From Comamonas composti DSM 21721 (lineage in GTDB: Bacteria > Pseudomonadota > Gammaproteobacteria > Burkholderiales > Burkholderiaceae_C): 63,034 bases of DNA. Positions 40,915 to 50,758 of the stretch are shown in pieces. Made by a program: the position numbers and the translations under genes. Each line of letters begins with the position of its first letter. The stretch's first letter is position 1. Location of the stretch: contig NZ_AUCQ01000031.1 of NCBI RefSeq assembly GCF_000429845.1, positions 1-63,034 of the forward strand. Direction: 5' to 3'. The notes under the pieces were generated by a model that saw only the letters and a list, made by a program, of their open reading frames with translations, ran no database searches and was not told where the DNA came from.

Positions 40915-42459
40915 TCACTTCAAATGCCTTTGCGCGGCAACCACCACGGCTGCCAGCGCGGCCATCATGGCCAGCCACTGGTAGAGGTTCTGGCAGGCCA
41001 TGAAGAAGGCCTGCTGGTGCACCACGGCGCTCAATTGCGCCAGGGCCGCGCCCTGGGCCTGGCCAGCCGCATAACCGAGCTGCTCCAGGCCGGCCTGCGT
41101 ACGGGCCAGCCAGTCCAGGGCCGCCTGGTTGCCGGACGTGACGCGGCCGATGAGCTCGGTGTATTCGATGAACTGGCTGTCCTGCAGCGCCACGGCGGCC
41201 ACGGCCGAGGCGAAGGAGGCCATCATCTGGCGCAGAATGTTCTTGCTCTGGTAGCCCTTGGCGAACAGGCCGTCGCCCAGGGCGCGAAAGGTCAGCGCGG
41301 CCACGGGCAGCACCATGAGCACGCCGAAGAAGCCCTTGATCACGAGCGCGCCCAGCAAGGCGCTGGCCGGTGCGTCCGGCGCAATCCGGCTCATCCACCA
41401 GCAGGCCAGGGCCATGGCTGTGCAGCCGGTCATCATCAGCGCGCGCTTGTTGCTGACCCGGGCCGCGTAGCGCAGGTAGAAGACGGCAACGAGAAGGCTG
41501 ATGGCCGCCGAGAAGCTGTTGAGCCAGCCCGTGGTGAGCAGTGGTATGCCCAGGCCTTGTTCGGCAAACTGCGGGAACAGGTAGTTGCTGAAGTTGATCA
41601 CGAAGTAGTACAGCGCATACAGCGCCAGGCCCACGAGAAAGCCCGGGTGCGTGAGGTCGCGCAAATGCAGCAGCGGCTCGTCATGCTTCCACTGGTGCAG
41701 GCCGAACAGGCCCAGCAGCAGCACGCCGGTGAGCACCACGAGGATCAGCCGCTCGGGCTGATCGAAGAGCTCGTAACGCGCTTCGGAAAAGCTCCACTGC
41801 ACGCAGCCCACGGCCAGCACGAACATGAGCACCGGCGCCAGGGAAAAGCGCACGGGCGTGGCGCTGCGGCCCAGGTGGCGCGGCAGCAGCCAGCGCACGC
41901 CCAGGGCCAGCAGGACGGTCAGGGGCAGCACGCTCCAGAACACCCAGCGCCAGCCCCAGTTCTCCACCAGCCAGGCCGAGAGCGTGGGCCCCAGGGCGCC
42001 CACGCCGAAGATGCTCAGCATGTAGATGCGCACGGCGCGCGGGCGCATCTGCACGGAAAACAGCATGGGAATCAGCACCCGTGTGCTGATGAAGAAGGCG
42101 CCGCCGCCCATGCCCTGCACCAGTCGCGCCGTGGTCAGCTGGGCCAGGTTGTCGGCATTCGCCGAGGCCAGGTCTCCCGCGCCGTAGAGCAGCAGCGCGA
42201 TCAGCAGATAGTGGCGGTAGCCGAAATGGCGCGTCAGCCATTGCTGCAAGGCAATCATGAGCATGCTGCCTATGGCGTAGGCGGCCTGCACCTGGGCGAA
42301 CTCGCGCGGCGCCACGCCCATGCCGCCCAGGATGTACGAGGAGCCGAAGACGAACATGCCGTTTTCGAGGAACTCCATGCCGACCAGGGCGCCCAGCAGC
42401 CACATCAGCAGCCGCTGTTTTCGCTGGTGCATGAAGCGTGGCAGAAATGGGGTTTTCAT
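40915..42459 (-). CDS. MFS transporter, 14-helix DHA2 drug-efflux type
   Basis: Inner-membrane transporter of 514 residues with about fourteen hydrophobic helices, as in EmrB/QacA relatives. Motifs include TTARLVQGMGGGAFFISTRVLIP and FGVGALGPTLSAWLVENWGWRWVFW (motif C-like). It lies 43 bp downstream of a MarR-family gene on the same strand, so the MarR protein probably controls it. No adaptor (EmrA) gene is adjacent. Confidence 0.88.
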   Translation of the reverse strand: MKTPFLPRFMHQRKQRLLMWLLGALVGMEFLENGMFVFGSSYILGGMGVAPREFAQVQAAYAIGSMLMIALQQWLTRHFGYRHYLLIALLLYGAGDLASANADNLAQLTTARLVQGMGGGAFFISTRVLIPMLFSVQMRPRAVRIYMLSIFGVGALGPTLSAWLVENWGWRWVFWSVLPLTVLLALGVRWLLPRHLGRSATPVRFSLAPVLMFVLAVGCVQWSFSEARYELFDQPERLILVVLTGVLLLGLFGLHQWKHDEPLLHLRDLTHPGFLVGLALYALYYFVINFSNYLFPQFAEQGLGIPLLTTGWLNSFSAAISLLVAVFYLRYAARVSNKRALMMTGCTAMALACWWMSRIAPDAPASALLGALVIKGFFGVLMVLPVAALTFRALGDGLFAKGYQSKNILRQMMASFASAVAAVALQDSQFIEYTELIGRVTSGNQAALDWLARTQAGLEQLGYAAGQAQGAALAQLSAVVHQQAFFMACQNLYQWLAMMAALAAVVVAAQRHLK

Positions 42460-42502
42460 GGTCTGTGGTGCTGCAAATGCAAAAGGCCTGGAGCCATGCC
42501 CC

Positions 42503-43006
42503 TCAAGCCCTGGCCGGGGTGCCGCTCTCCCCGGACAGCTGGCCGTGCACCTGGCGCAGTTGCAGGGCGAGATCGCGGGTTGCGGGCTCGCCCAGAACCG
42601 ACCAGACCTGCAGATGGACCTGCTGCACCACGGGCAGGCAGCGCTGCAGCAGTTGATCGCCGGCAGCGGTGAGCGTCAGCTGCAGGCTGCGCCGGTCCTG
42701 CGCGTCCAGGCTGCGCAGCACCAGGCCTTTTTTCTCCAGCCCGTCGAGCAGGCGGGTGATCTGGGTGCGCGTGGCATCCAGGGACTGGCTGAGATCGGAG
42801 GGGCGCAGGGGCTCGTGCACGCTGTCGCAGATCAGGTGCAGGGCCAGGTATTCGCGCATTTCCAGGGCCAGCGGCGCAAGCGCCTCGTCCACGCGGCGTT
42901 CCAGCAGCGCCGCCGTATGCAGCAGCAGGCGGGAGGCCGTGACGGCGTTGCGATGGCGGGCGGGCTTGCCGGCCAGGATGCGTTCAAGGCGTGAATCCAG
43001 ATTCAT
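42503..43006 (-). CDS. MarR-family transcriptional regulator
   Basis: Winged-helix regulator of 167 residues with the MarR core (EPLRPSDLSQSLDATRTQITRLLDGLEKKGLV, wing RSLDAQDRRSLQLTLTAAG). It is the first gene of a two-gene unit with the MFS pump and is divergent from the acyl-CoA-binding protein gene. The 150-bp gap is A/T rich near the MarR start and is a likely site of autoregulation. It probably represses the pump and responds to a small aromatic or drug ligand (inference). Confidence 0.9.
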   Translation of the reverse strand: MNLDSRLERILAGKPARHRNAVTASRLLLHTAALLERRVDEALAPLALEMREYLALHLICDSVHEPLRPSDLSQSLDATRTQITRLLDGLEKKGLVLRSLDAQDRRSLQLTLTAAGDQLLQRCLPVVQQVHLQVWSVLGEPATRDLALQLRQVHGQLSGESGTPARA

Positions 43007-43157
43007 GACATTCCATCTATTACTGATGAGATAATATCATTTGAAATTAAATGCACAAGAAAATGAGCTGTGCAATATAAAAAAGAACGGTCGTTCTAAT
43101 TTCTTCGATTTTTCGCTACACTGGCCGGGATTTCTGCAAAGCCCAAGGAGACTTTCC

Positions 43158-43412
43158 ATGTCCGATCTGAATGCAAGTTTTGAAGCTGCGGTCAAGAACT
43201 CGACCTCGATCAGCGAGCGCCCCGACAACGCCACGCTGCTCAAGCTGTATGCGCTGTACAAGCAGGCCACCGAAGGCGACAACGAGGGCAAGAAGCCCAG
43301 CTTCACCGACATGGTGGGGCGCGCCAAGTGGGATGCCTGGGAAAAGCTCAAGGGCTCGACGCAGGACGAGGCCAAGCAGTTGTATGTGGACCTGATCGGC
43401 TCGCTGCTCTAA
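43158..43412 (+). CDS. Acyl-CoA-binding protein
   Basis: Small cytosolic protein of 84 residues with the four-helix ACBP fold. Conserved segments are LNASFEAAVKNS, LLKLYALYKQATEGDN and FTDMVGRAKWDAWEKLKGST with the CoA-contact Tyr, Lys and Trp residues. A strong AAGGAG site lies 7-8 bp before the ATG. ACBPs bind long-chain acyl-CoA and are patchily distributed in bacteria. A terminator follows at 43448-43470. Confidence 0.95.
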   Translation: MSDLNASFEAAVKNSTSISERPDNATLLKLYALYKQATEGDNEGKKPSFTDMVGRAKWDAWEKLKGSTQDEAKQLYVDLIGSLL

Positions 43413-43447
43413 ACGCTCAGGGAGCGTCCCGCAGCTCCAGGTGCTGG

Positions 43448-43470
43448 GCCAGCCGCAAGGCTGGCTTTTT
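43448..43470 (+). terminator. Intrinsic terminator after the acyl-CoA-binding protein gene
   Basis: Perfect 7-bp stem GCCAGCC / GGCTGGC with loop GCAA, followed by TTTTT. It lies just before the convergent DinB gene. Confidence 0.85.
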
Positions 43471-44015
43471 CATTCCTGCCTGTGCGGTTGCGCGGCTTCG
43501 GGAATCACGGCGATCAGGTCGGTCACGCCCATGTCCACACCGGCCTGGCACAGCAGCGTGCTGGCCTGGCCCCGGTGATGGGTCTGGTGGTTGAAGAAGT
43601 GGGTCACCAGATGGCCGAGGTTCTTGGAGTGCGCCTGGCCTGCCATGTTCGTATAGCGCAGCGGCCGGGCCAGTTGCTCGGCGCTCAGGCCCGAGGCCCA
43701 TTGCGTGATGACGGCATCCAGCGCACGGCGGTAGCCCGACAGCTCGGCCAGCGTGCCCGCCAGCTGCTCGCGCAGCGAGCTCGGTCTGGGAAAGCCCAGC
43801 AGCTGCTGGTTCAGCTCCTGTGCCTGCTCGGCAAAGCGGTGCAGCCAGATGGTGTCGGCCACGGCGATGTGCATGAGCGTCTCGAACAGGGAGCCGAAGA
43901 AGGCGCCTCGGTTCCTGTGCAGCTCCTGGGTGTCGAACGCGGATGCGGCCTCATACAGGCGTTGGTTCATCCAGTGGTTGTACTCGGCCATCAGAGCTGC
44001 GGTTTGAGGCGTCAT
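43470..44015 (-). CDS. DinB-family protein
   Basis: Four-helix-bundle protein of 181 residues with the three metal-ligand His positions typical of DinB/YfiT proteins (LMHIAVADTIWLHR and HFFNHQTHHRGQ). Members are often thiol-dependent metalloenzymes or damage-inducible proteins of unknown reaction. The start MTPQTAALMAEYNHWMNQRLY fits the family. Confidence 0.88.
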   Translation of the reverse strand: MTPQTAALMAEYNHWMNQRLYEAASAFDTQELHRNRGAFFGSLFETLMHIAVADTIWLHRFAEQAQELNQQLLGFPRPSSLREQLAGTLAELSGYRRALDAVITQWASGLSAEQLARPLRYTNMAGQAHSKNLGHLVTHFFNHQTHHRGQASTLLCQAGVDMGVTDLIAVIPEAAQPHRQE

Positions 44016-44073
44016 GGCGGGCAGGGGGGAGTAGCGTCTCGAGGCGCAAATGAGAGTGCCGCGACATTAGTCC

Positions 44074-45798
44074 TCATGAGCCCTGCCTGCAAGTGCTGAA
44101 TGCATCCAGGGGTCTTTGGTAGCTGGGACTTTGCACATCGAGCAGGCCCAGCACCGAGTGAAAGAGGTTGTCGTGCGACAGCGGCATGTCCAGGCGCTCG
44201 CGCATGCAGGGCTCGGAGATCCGGCTGCGCTGGCCCAGCTCGCCGAGCCAGGCCACCATGGGCACGTGCTTTTGCTCGGCCGGGGCCATCGCATAGGGCA
44301 GACCATGCAGGTAGATGCCCATCTCGCCCAGGGATTCGCCATGGTCGGAGACATAGAGCATGCCGGCCTGGTAGCGGCTCTGCTGGCGGGCCAGCCAGTC
44401 TATGGTCTGGGACAGGAACAGGTCGTTGTAGCGTATGGAGTTGTCGTAGACGTTGACCACCTGCTCGCGGCTGCAACTGGCCAGCGCATTGGTGCGGCAT
44501 TCGGGCTGGAAGACCTTGGTCTCGGGCGTGGAGCGCTTGTAGTAGGCGGGCCCGTGGCTGCCCATCTGGTGAAGAATCAGCACCACGCCGCGCGCACGGC
44601 GCACGGGGTCCAGGGCCGCGATGCGCTGATCCAGCCCCGACAGCAGCATCTGGTCCAGGCACTCGCCATCGGCCGAGCACAAGGCCTTGCCGTCGGCGGT
44701 CTGGAGCCGGTCGGCCGTGTCCGCAAAGGGAATGCGATCGCAGACGCCCTTGCAGCCGGCCTGGTTGTCCAGCCAGAGCACGGCCAGGCCTGCGGCCTGC
44801 AGCACGTCGACGAGGTTGTCGTGCTCGGCCCTGGCGCTGTAGAAGCCGTCCTTTCCCAGGCTGGAGAACATGCAGGGCACGGATTCGCGCGTGCTCGTGC
44901 CGCAGGAGCTCACCTGGCTCCAGCTGAGCACCTGGCGCCTGGCCAGCTCGGGCGTGGTGTCGCGCTCATAGCCATTGAGCCCCCAGTTGGCGGCGCGTGC
45001 CGTCTCGCCCACGACGATGACGAACAGCGGCGGCTTGTTGCCGGCCGCATAGCTTGCGCCCAGGGCGGCCCCGCCCGTGATGCTCACAAAGGGACGCCTG
45101 GGCCGCAGCAGGGGCGTGAGCGCCGTATCCATGGCTGCCAGCACGGGGTTCACGGGGTTGAGCATGTGGCGCAACCAGAGGTTGTTGCGCACCACGGGCG
45201 CGAGCTCGCTGTAGGAGATGAAGATGCTGGCCGCGAGCAGGGCGGCCGCGCCGGCAGCCAGGCCCAGGGTGCGCGCCAGGTTGCGCGTCTGCGTGCGCGC
45301 GCGGGTGATCTGCAAAGGCCAAAGCCACAGAACGGGAGGCCCGGCGAAGAGCAGCACTTGCAGCAGCAGGGCCGGATTGAACAAGTCGCGGCTCTCGCGC
45401 AGGTCGGTCTGCAGCATGTTGCCGATCATGCCCCGGTCCATGACCGTGCCGTAGGCCAGCATGAAGTACTGGGTGCAGGCCGCGATCACCAGCAGCAGCA
45501 GCCACAAGGGCTTCATGCCGCGCGGCCAGGCGGTCAGCGACAGCAGCAGCAAGATGCAGGAAAAGCCCAGGGGAGCGAGGCGCAGCACCAGCATGGCGGT
45601 GCTGCCGTGGTAGCCGTCCAGATGGGGCAGGCGCAGCCACAGCGGCCAGTTGCAGGTCAGCAGCAGCCACAGGGAAAGCACCAGGACCACGGCCTGGGGA
45701 GAGCGCGGAGCGCGCCATAGGCGGGCCGGATAAAAGGCCAGGGCCGCGCCGGATGCCTGCACATGCGGCAGACTCATGGAAAGCAGTCTGTTTGACAT
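44074..45798 (-). CDS. eptA: Lipid A phosphoethanolamine transferase (EptA-like)
   Basis: Inner-membrane enzyme of 574 residues: about five N-terminal membrane helices (about 35-210), then a periplasmic sulfatase-like domain. The catalytic Thr lies in SSCGTSTRESVPCMFSSL, with metal ligands in FVIVVGETARAANW, LYVSDHGESLGEMG and YLHGLPYAMAP. It transfers phosphoethanolamine to lipid A and so lowers negative surface charge. No two-component regulator is adjacent. The start MSNRLLSMSLPHV is one of two close in-frame ATGs. Confidence 0.9.
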   Translation of the reverse strand: MSNRLLSMSLPHVQASGAALAFYPARLWRAPRSPQAVVLVLSLWLLLTCNWPLWLRLPHLDGYHGSTAMLVLRLAPLGFSCILLLLSLTAWPRGMKPLWLLLLVIAACTQYFMLAYGTVMDRGMIGNMLQTDLRESRDLFNPALLLQVLLFAGPPVLWLWPLQITRARTQTRNLARTLGLAAGAAALLAASIFISYSELAPVVRNNLWLRHMLNPVNPVLAAMDTALTPLLRPRRPFVSITGGAALGASYAAGNKPPLFVIVVGETARAANWGLNGYERDTTPELARRQVLSWSQVSSCGTSTRESVPCMFSSLGKDGFYSARAEHDNLVDVLQAAGLAVLWLDNQAGCKGVCDRIPFADTADRLQTADGKALCSADGECLDQMLLSGLDQRIAALDPVRRARGVVLILHQMGSHGPAYYKRSTPETKVFQPECRTNALASCSREQVVNVYDNSIRYNDLFLSQTIDWLARQQSRYQAGMLYVSDHGESLGEMGIYLHGLPYAMAPAEQKHVPMVAWLGELGQRSRISEPCMRERLDMPLSHDNLFHSVLGLLDVQSPSYQRPLDAFSTCRQGS

Positions 45799-45855
45799 GG
45801 TGCGGCAGGCTAGAGGGCTTGTCTTAAGCCGATCTGAAGCCGTCAGTCACCGTCG

Positions 45856-47145
45856 TCAGTCACCGTCGTCAGTCGATCGCTCCTGGTGCGCAGCGGTTGG
45901 GGCGCAGCGCCGAGGCAAGTCCTCATGGGCCTGCATGGACCGGCACAGCTGCGCAAGGCGCTGCTCCTCGGGCAGGGCGGCCAGCTGTCTGACCCGGGCG
46001 TAGAACGCAAGCCAGCCCTCGCGGTCGGGCCCGCCGGCGCGGGGCTGGCTCTGGCGCCACAGCGCCTCGAAGGCCGGCACCCATTCGTCATACGCGGCCA
46101 GCGCGCCAAAGCTGGCGTTGTTGGCCTGGGCCACCCACTGGTCCAGCCGGGTCTGGCCTTGCGTGAGGCGCAGGCGCTGCGCGGGCGTGATCGGGCGGCC
46201 CGCGTCCTCTTGCTGCCACTGCTGGCGCAGCCGGGCATGGCCGGCGCGAAAGCGCTCGTAGATGCGGGTCTTGTCCTGCTCCAGCCCGGCGCGCTCGCCA
46301 GGGGCGGCGGTGTGTTCGGGGTGTTGTCCGGGCTGGCTGTCATAGAGCTGCTGCAAGGCCCGGCGCGTGTGCTGCGTCAGGTCCTGCCACTGGCTGCGGC
46401 GCTGCTGGCCCGCCTGCCACAGGGCCAGTGTGGCGGGGTTGGCATGGTGCTTGAGCCACAGCGGCGTGGCCAGGCGCTCCACGGCCGTGGCAAAGGATTC
46501 GTTGAAGCCCATGTCGCCGCCCACATAGACCACCTGGTGGGCGAGCTCGTGAAACAGCAGGCCCGCGAAGTCGCCCTCGTTCCAGTGGATGAAGCTGCTG
46601 AGCAGCGGGTCGCCGCCCAGCCAGTTCAGATAGCCGAGCGTGGAGTAGGCCGGCACGCCATAGACCTGGGTTTCCAGACCCTGCTCGGCCAGCGGGGCTG
46701 CGGCGGCCCGGGCGCTGGCTTCATCGAAATAGCCGCGATAGCCCACGCAGCCGGCTATGGGAAAGCACCAGCGGCGCAGCTCCAGGCTATGGGGCGGAGC
46801 GGCGACCAGGTTCCAGACCGCATACGGCCGGCCCAGGTCGGCATAGCTGCGGTAGCTGGCGTTGTCGGGCAGGCCCAGCTCGTCGATGGAGAAGGCGCGC
46901 ATGCGCCGTGCGGTCTCCAGCCGCGCGCGCAGCTCGGGCGCGAGGTCCGGCTCCTGCAGCCACTGCTCTATCGGCCGGCTGGCCTGCAGCAGGCCGAGCT
47001 GGCCGCGCAGGCCCTGCCAGTAATAGCCAGGGCCGGAGCCGGTGGCTGCGCAGCCTGCGAGCAGCAGGGCAATTCCCGTCAACACCGGCCATCGGGCCCA
47101 TCTGCTTACACTCAAGGCTTTCGTCACTGTGTTTCCCCGCTGCAT
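45856..47145 (-). CDS. Putative zinc aminopeptidase lipoprotein (pfam10023)
   Basis: Protein of about 429 residues with a lipobox signal (VLTGIALLLAGCAAT), a zinc-protease motif HELAHQ in LLFHELAHQVVYVGG and a following NESFATAVE. These match the Aminopep/DUF2265 family. A GTG at 47127 is an alternative start, since the ATG at 47145 lies 2 bp from the divergent start at 47148. The 3' end carries a 13-bp tandem repeat (GTCAGTCACCGTC, about 2.5 copies at 45842-45874) that spans the stop codon, so the exact C-terminus could vary between strains. Confidence 0.85.
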   Translation of the reverse strand: MQRGNTVTKALSVSRWARWPVLTGIALLLAGCAATGSGPGYYWQGLRGQLGLLQASRPIEQWLQEPDLAPELRARLETARRMRAFSIDELGLPDNASYRSYADLGRPYAVWNLVAAPPHSLELRRWCFPIAGCVGYRGYFDEASARAAAAPLAEQGLETQVYGVPAYSTLGYLNWLGGDPLLSSFIHWNEGDFAGLLFHELAHQVVYVGGDMGFNESFATAVERLATPLWLKHHANPATLALWQAGQQRRSQWQDLTQHTRRALQQLYDSQPGQHPEHTAAPGERAGLEQDKTRIYERFRAGHARLRQQWQQEDAGRPITPAQRLRLTQGQTRLDQWVAQANNASFGALAAYDEWVPAFEALWRQSQPRAGGPDREGWLAFYARVRQLAALPEEQRLAQLCRSMQAHEDLPRRCAPTAAHQERSTDDGD

Positions 47146-47147
47146 TC

Positions 47148-47765
47148 ATGGATTTCTTCACGCTGGCCATCATTGTCTTCATCGGAATCTACCTGCTGAA
47201 AACGCAGGAGCAGCGCCGACATACCCTGTTGCTGGCCCAGTATCTGGGGCGCTACCAGATAGAAAAGCTCATGGGCGGGCTCATGGAGGGCTATTTGCGC
47301 GCACTGGGCGAGGCAGACCCCCAGCGCCGCGAGCAGGTCTGGAACGTGCTGGAGAGCACGGAGAAAAGCCTGGCCGATCAGCTGCAGGCGTTTTCCAAGG
47401 ACTGGTCCGGTGTCGATGCGGCGCAGACGCGCGTCAGCACCCTGCCGCTGGCCCTGCCTTATCTGGACCGCGTGTTTCCGGCCTCGGGCTTTGACATGCG
47501 CGAGGCCATCGCCCTGCATGCGCGTGCCATCGCCACCGTGCGCGTGTTCGACAGCCGGGACGAGGAGGAGCGCCGCGCCCGCGCGTTCACGATGACGGCC
47601 GAGCTCATGCTCATGCAGTACAGCTGCCACTGGTATTGCAAGTCGCGCGCGATTGCCTCGGTGCGCCTCGTGGCCCGGCACAAGACGTCCTACGAGCAGG
47701 TGATTGCGGCCGTCGCCAGCCAGACCCGGCGCGATTACTTCAAGCTCATAGGGCAGACCTCATGA
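47148..47765 (+). CDS. Conserved membrane-anchored hypothetical protein
   Basis: Protein of 205 residues with one N-terminal membrane helix (DFFTLAIIVFIGIYLL) and a mostly helical soluble domain. No family is recognised. It is divergent from the aminopeptidase gene with only 2 bp between the start codons as drawn. Upstream in-frame codons lie inside the opposite gene and are rejected. Its stop is followed 13 bp later by the target duplication of mobile copy B. Confidence 0.72.
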   Translation: MDFFTLAIIVFIGIYLLKTQEQRRHTLLLAQYLGRYQIEKLMGGLMEGYLRALGEADPQRREQVWNVLESTEKSLADQLQAFSKDWSGVDAAQTRVSTLPLALPYLDRVFPASGFDMREAIALHARAIATVRVFDSRDEEERRARAFTMTAELMLMQYSCHWYCKSRAIASVRLVARHKTSYEQVIAAVASQTRRDYFKLIGQTS

Positions 47766-47773
47766 AAAAGAGG

Positions 47774-48119
47774 AGCTGTTAGAACGTGTTTACGATCTCC
47801 TCGGTGCCGCGCCAATGTCTGTGCGGGATGGGATGCAAGGCGCGACACCGCAGCAATAGCCGTGCTATTGCGAGGATTCGCAACGCTGTAGACCGCCCGC
47901 AAAGACACTGGCCCGAAGGGTTGGAGCGAAATCGGGCGATTTCTTCGCGCTGGCCCTTGCTTGCACCCCGGTGCAAGCTGCGCCCCATCGACTCGAACTC
48001 ATCCCGATTGCGCTCCAACGCGGCAGCGTAGAGATCGTAAACACGTTCTTAGCGCTTGCTGCATAAGGAATTCAATACGTTTAATGGCTGAAGTTGTTTG
48101 CTGACAGGCGCTAGCAGCT
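47774..48119. repeat. AGCTGCTAGCGCTT hairpin repeat, copy 5, split by mobile copy B
   Basis: The left piece AGCTGTTA (47774-47781) and the right piece starting TTAGCGCTTGCT (48049 on) join to AGCTGTTAGCGCTT if copy B and one TTA are removed. That is the repeat's left arm with one substitution. The right arm GGCGCTAGCAGCT ends at 48119. Confidence 0.8.
47782..48048 (+). mobile_element. Complete 267-bp TNA element (copy B)
   Basis: It is nearly identical to copy A, with perfect 18-bp inverted ends, and is flanked by TTA on both sides (47779-47781 and 48049-48051). It is nested inside a copy of the AGCTGCTAGCGCTT repeat, which shows that it inserted after that repeat. Confidence 0.92.
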
Positions 48120-48153
48120 TCTATTTTTGATTCATCCACTGCTTGCAGGAACC

Positions 48154-48468
48154 ATGCTCTACAAATTCAAATCCCGGGCCACGGCCGATGTAATCATGCT
48201 CGAAGCCAATGGGCGCCAGATTCTGCAAATCCTGGGCAAGACCCCGGGCGAGAGCGGCATCATCACCGTGCAGCAGATTCCCGTCGCCATCGCCGCGCTG
48301 CAGGCCGCCGTGGCCGAGGACGAGGCCAGGCGCAAGGCCGTGCATGAAGATCCGGATGCCGATGCCGCAGCAGAAACCGCCGATGCCGTCGGCCTGCACC
48401 AGCGCGTGGCCCCGCTGCTCGACATGCTGCGCCGCAGCGCCGCCGAAGAGCGCGATGTGACCTGGTGA
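48154..48468 (+). CDS. DUF1840 family protein
   Basis: Small protein of 104 residues starting MLYKFKSRATADVIML, with the ILQILGKTPGESGIITVQQIPVAIAALQAAV core and a C-terminal LLDMLRRSAAEERDVTW helix. This is the standard DUF1840 layout in Betaproteobacteria. Function is unknown. An AGGA site precedes the ATG. It is convergent with the aldo/keto reductase gene, whose stop follows immediately. Confidence 0.88.
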   Translation: MLYKFKSRATADVIMLEANGRQILQILGKTPGESGIITVQQIPVAIAALQAAVAEDEARRKAVHEDPDADAAAETADAVGLHQRVAPLLDMLRRSAAEERDVTW

Positions 48469-49452
<984 letters not shown>

Positions 49453-49505
49453 CGCAATATCCTCTGTTGAAAGCTCCAGTATGATTTTTTGAAAATGAGC
49501 TGGCC

Positions 49506-50701
49506 ATGCCAAAACTGGCATATGGATTTTCATTTTTGGAAAAAGGAGACCTCATCTTGCAATGGGATGACGCGCGCATTTTTCTCGCAATCGCCCGCGG
49601 CGGCAGCCTGAGCGCCGCTGCTGCCGCGCTGGACATGGGCGTGGCCACGGTTTCGCGCCGGCTCGACAGGCTGGAAGGCAGCTTGCAGCTGGCGCTGTTC
49701 AGCCGCCATCAAAGCGGCTACCGGCCCACCGAGGACGGGCTGGCCCTGCTGGCGCATGCCGAGGCGCTGGAGAGCGCGGCCCTGGCCTTTGGCGCGGCCG
49801 CGCACGATCAGGAGCGGGTGGTGGGCAGCGTGCGCCTGGCAACGGCCGAGAACCTGGCCACGCCCTTGATCATGGCTTCCCTGGGAGGCCTGCTGAGCCG
49901 GCATCCGGGGCTGAGGCTGGAGGTGGTCAGCGGCGTGCAGGCCGTGAATCTGCACCGGCGTGATGCCGATCTGGCGGTGCGCATGATCCAGCCCGAAATG
50001 GGCCACCTCACCATTCGGCGTCTGGGCAGTCTGGGCTTCGGGCTCTACGGCTCACCCGGCTATGTGCAGCAGCGCCGGGGAGGCCAGAGCCTGGAGGGCG
50101 ATGACCTAAGAGCGTGTTCACGATCTCTGCGCAGGCGCGTTGGGGCGCAATCGGGATGAGTTCGAGTCGATGGGCCGCAGCTTGCACCGGGGTGCAAGCA
50201 AGGGCCAGTGCGAAGAAATCGCCCGATTTCGCTCCAACCCTTCGGGACAGTGTCTTTGCGGGCGGTCTACAGCGTTGCGAATCCTCGCAATAGCACGGCT
50301 ATTGCTGCGGTGTCGCGCCTCGTATCCCATCCCGCAAAGACACTGGCGCGCCGCGAGGAGATCTTGAACACGCTCTTATAGGCTGGCCCGAAAGCCATGC
50401 CCATCTGACCGCAGCCAGGGCCTTGAAGGCACTTGCACGCGGGCAGTCTTGCCGGTTGCAGACGAATACGCTTGCGGGCCAGGTAACGGCAGCGGCAGCG
50501 GCAGCGGGTCTGGGCCTGGCCGTGCTGCCGCATTTTCTGGCCCGGCCCGCAGGCCTGGTCTGCGTGCAACCGCTGCCGGCTGCCGAGCAGCCGATCTGGC
50601 TGGCCATGCATTCCGACCTGGTCTCGTCGCGGCGCGTGCGTGCCGTCGCGGATCATCTGATCGCTTTGTTCGAGAGCCTCAAGTCCGAGCTGGCGCCTTG
50701 A
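49506..50701 (+). pseudogene. LysR-family regulator gene split by mobile copy C
   Basis: The 5' part (49506-50106) encodes a LysR winged helix (IFLAIARGGSLSAAAAALDMGVATVSRRLDRLEG) and most of the effector domain, then runs into the element and stops at 50159. The 3' part (50379-50701) encodes the rest (GWPESHAHLTAARALKAL ... AAGLGLAVLPHFLA). Removing the element and one copy of the TTA target joins 49506-50106 to 50376-50701 into an uninterrupted 309-codon frame reading DDLIGWPES across the junction. The true start may be a TTG at 49557. Either fragment alone is unlikely to be functional. Confidence 0.9.
50110..50375 (-). mobile_element. Complete TNA element (copy C), inserted in a LysR gene
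   Basis: A 266-bp copy in reverse orientation to copies A and B, with ends GAGCGTGTTCACGATCTC and GAGATCTTGAACACGCTC (one mismatch). Flanks are TAA on the left and TTA on the right. The right one fits the uninterrupted gene, so the left has probably changed by one base since insertion. Confidence 0.92.
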
Positions 50702-50709
50702 ACATGAAA

Positions 50710-50732
50710 AAGGCCCGGTCGAGCCGGGCCTT
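50710..50732. terminator. Hairpin terminator between convergent genes
   Basis: Perfect 9-bp stem AAGGCCCGG / CCGGGCCTT with a 5-base loop. It lies between the LysR pseudogene and the convergent Bug-type gene, with A-rich sequence upstream that serves as a T-run on the minus strand. Confidence 0.8.
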
Positions 50733-50758
50733 GACGGTCGGGATGCGCGTTGCGGCAA

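Noticed and set aside
47779..48018. A 79-codon frame inside mobile copy B, also present in copies A and C
   Set aside because: It exists only because the element is repeated; it has no ribosome site or recognisable domain and uses the inverted-repeat ends as coding sequence.
50107..50378. A 2-bp TA target duplication (Tc1/IS630-like) for the mobile element
   Set aside because: TA fits copy C superficially, but copies B and D fail with TA and fit a 3-bp TTA exactly; the 3-bp model also restores the LysR frame without a stop.
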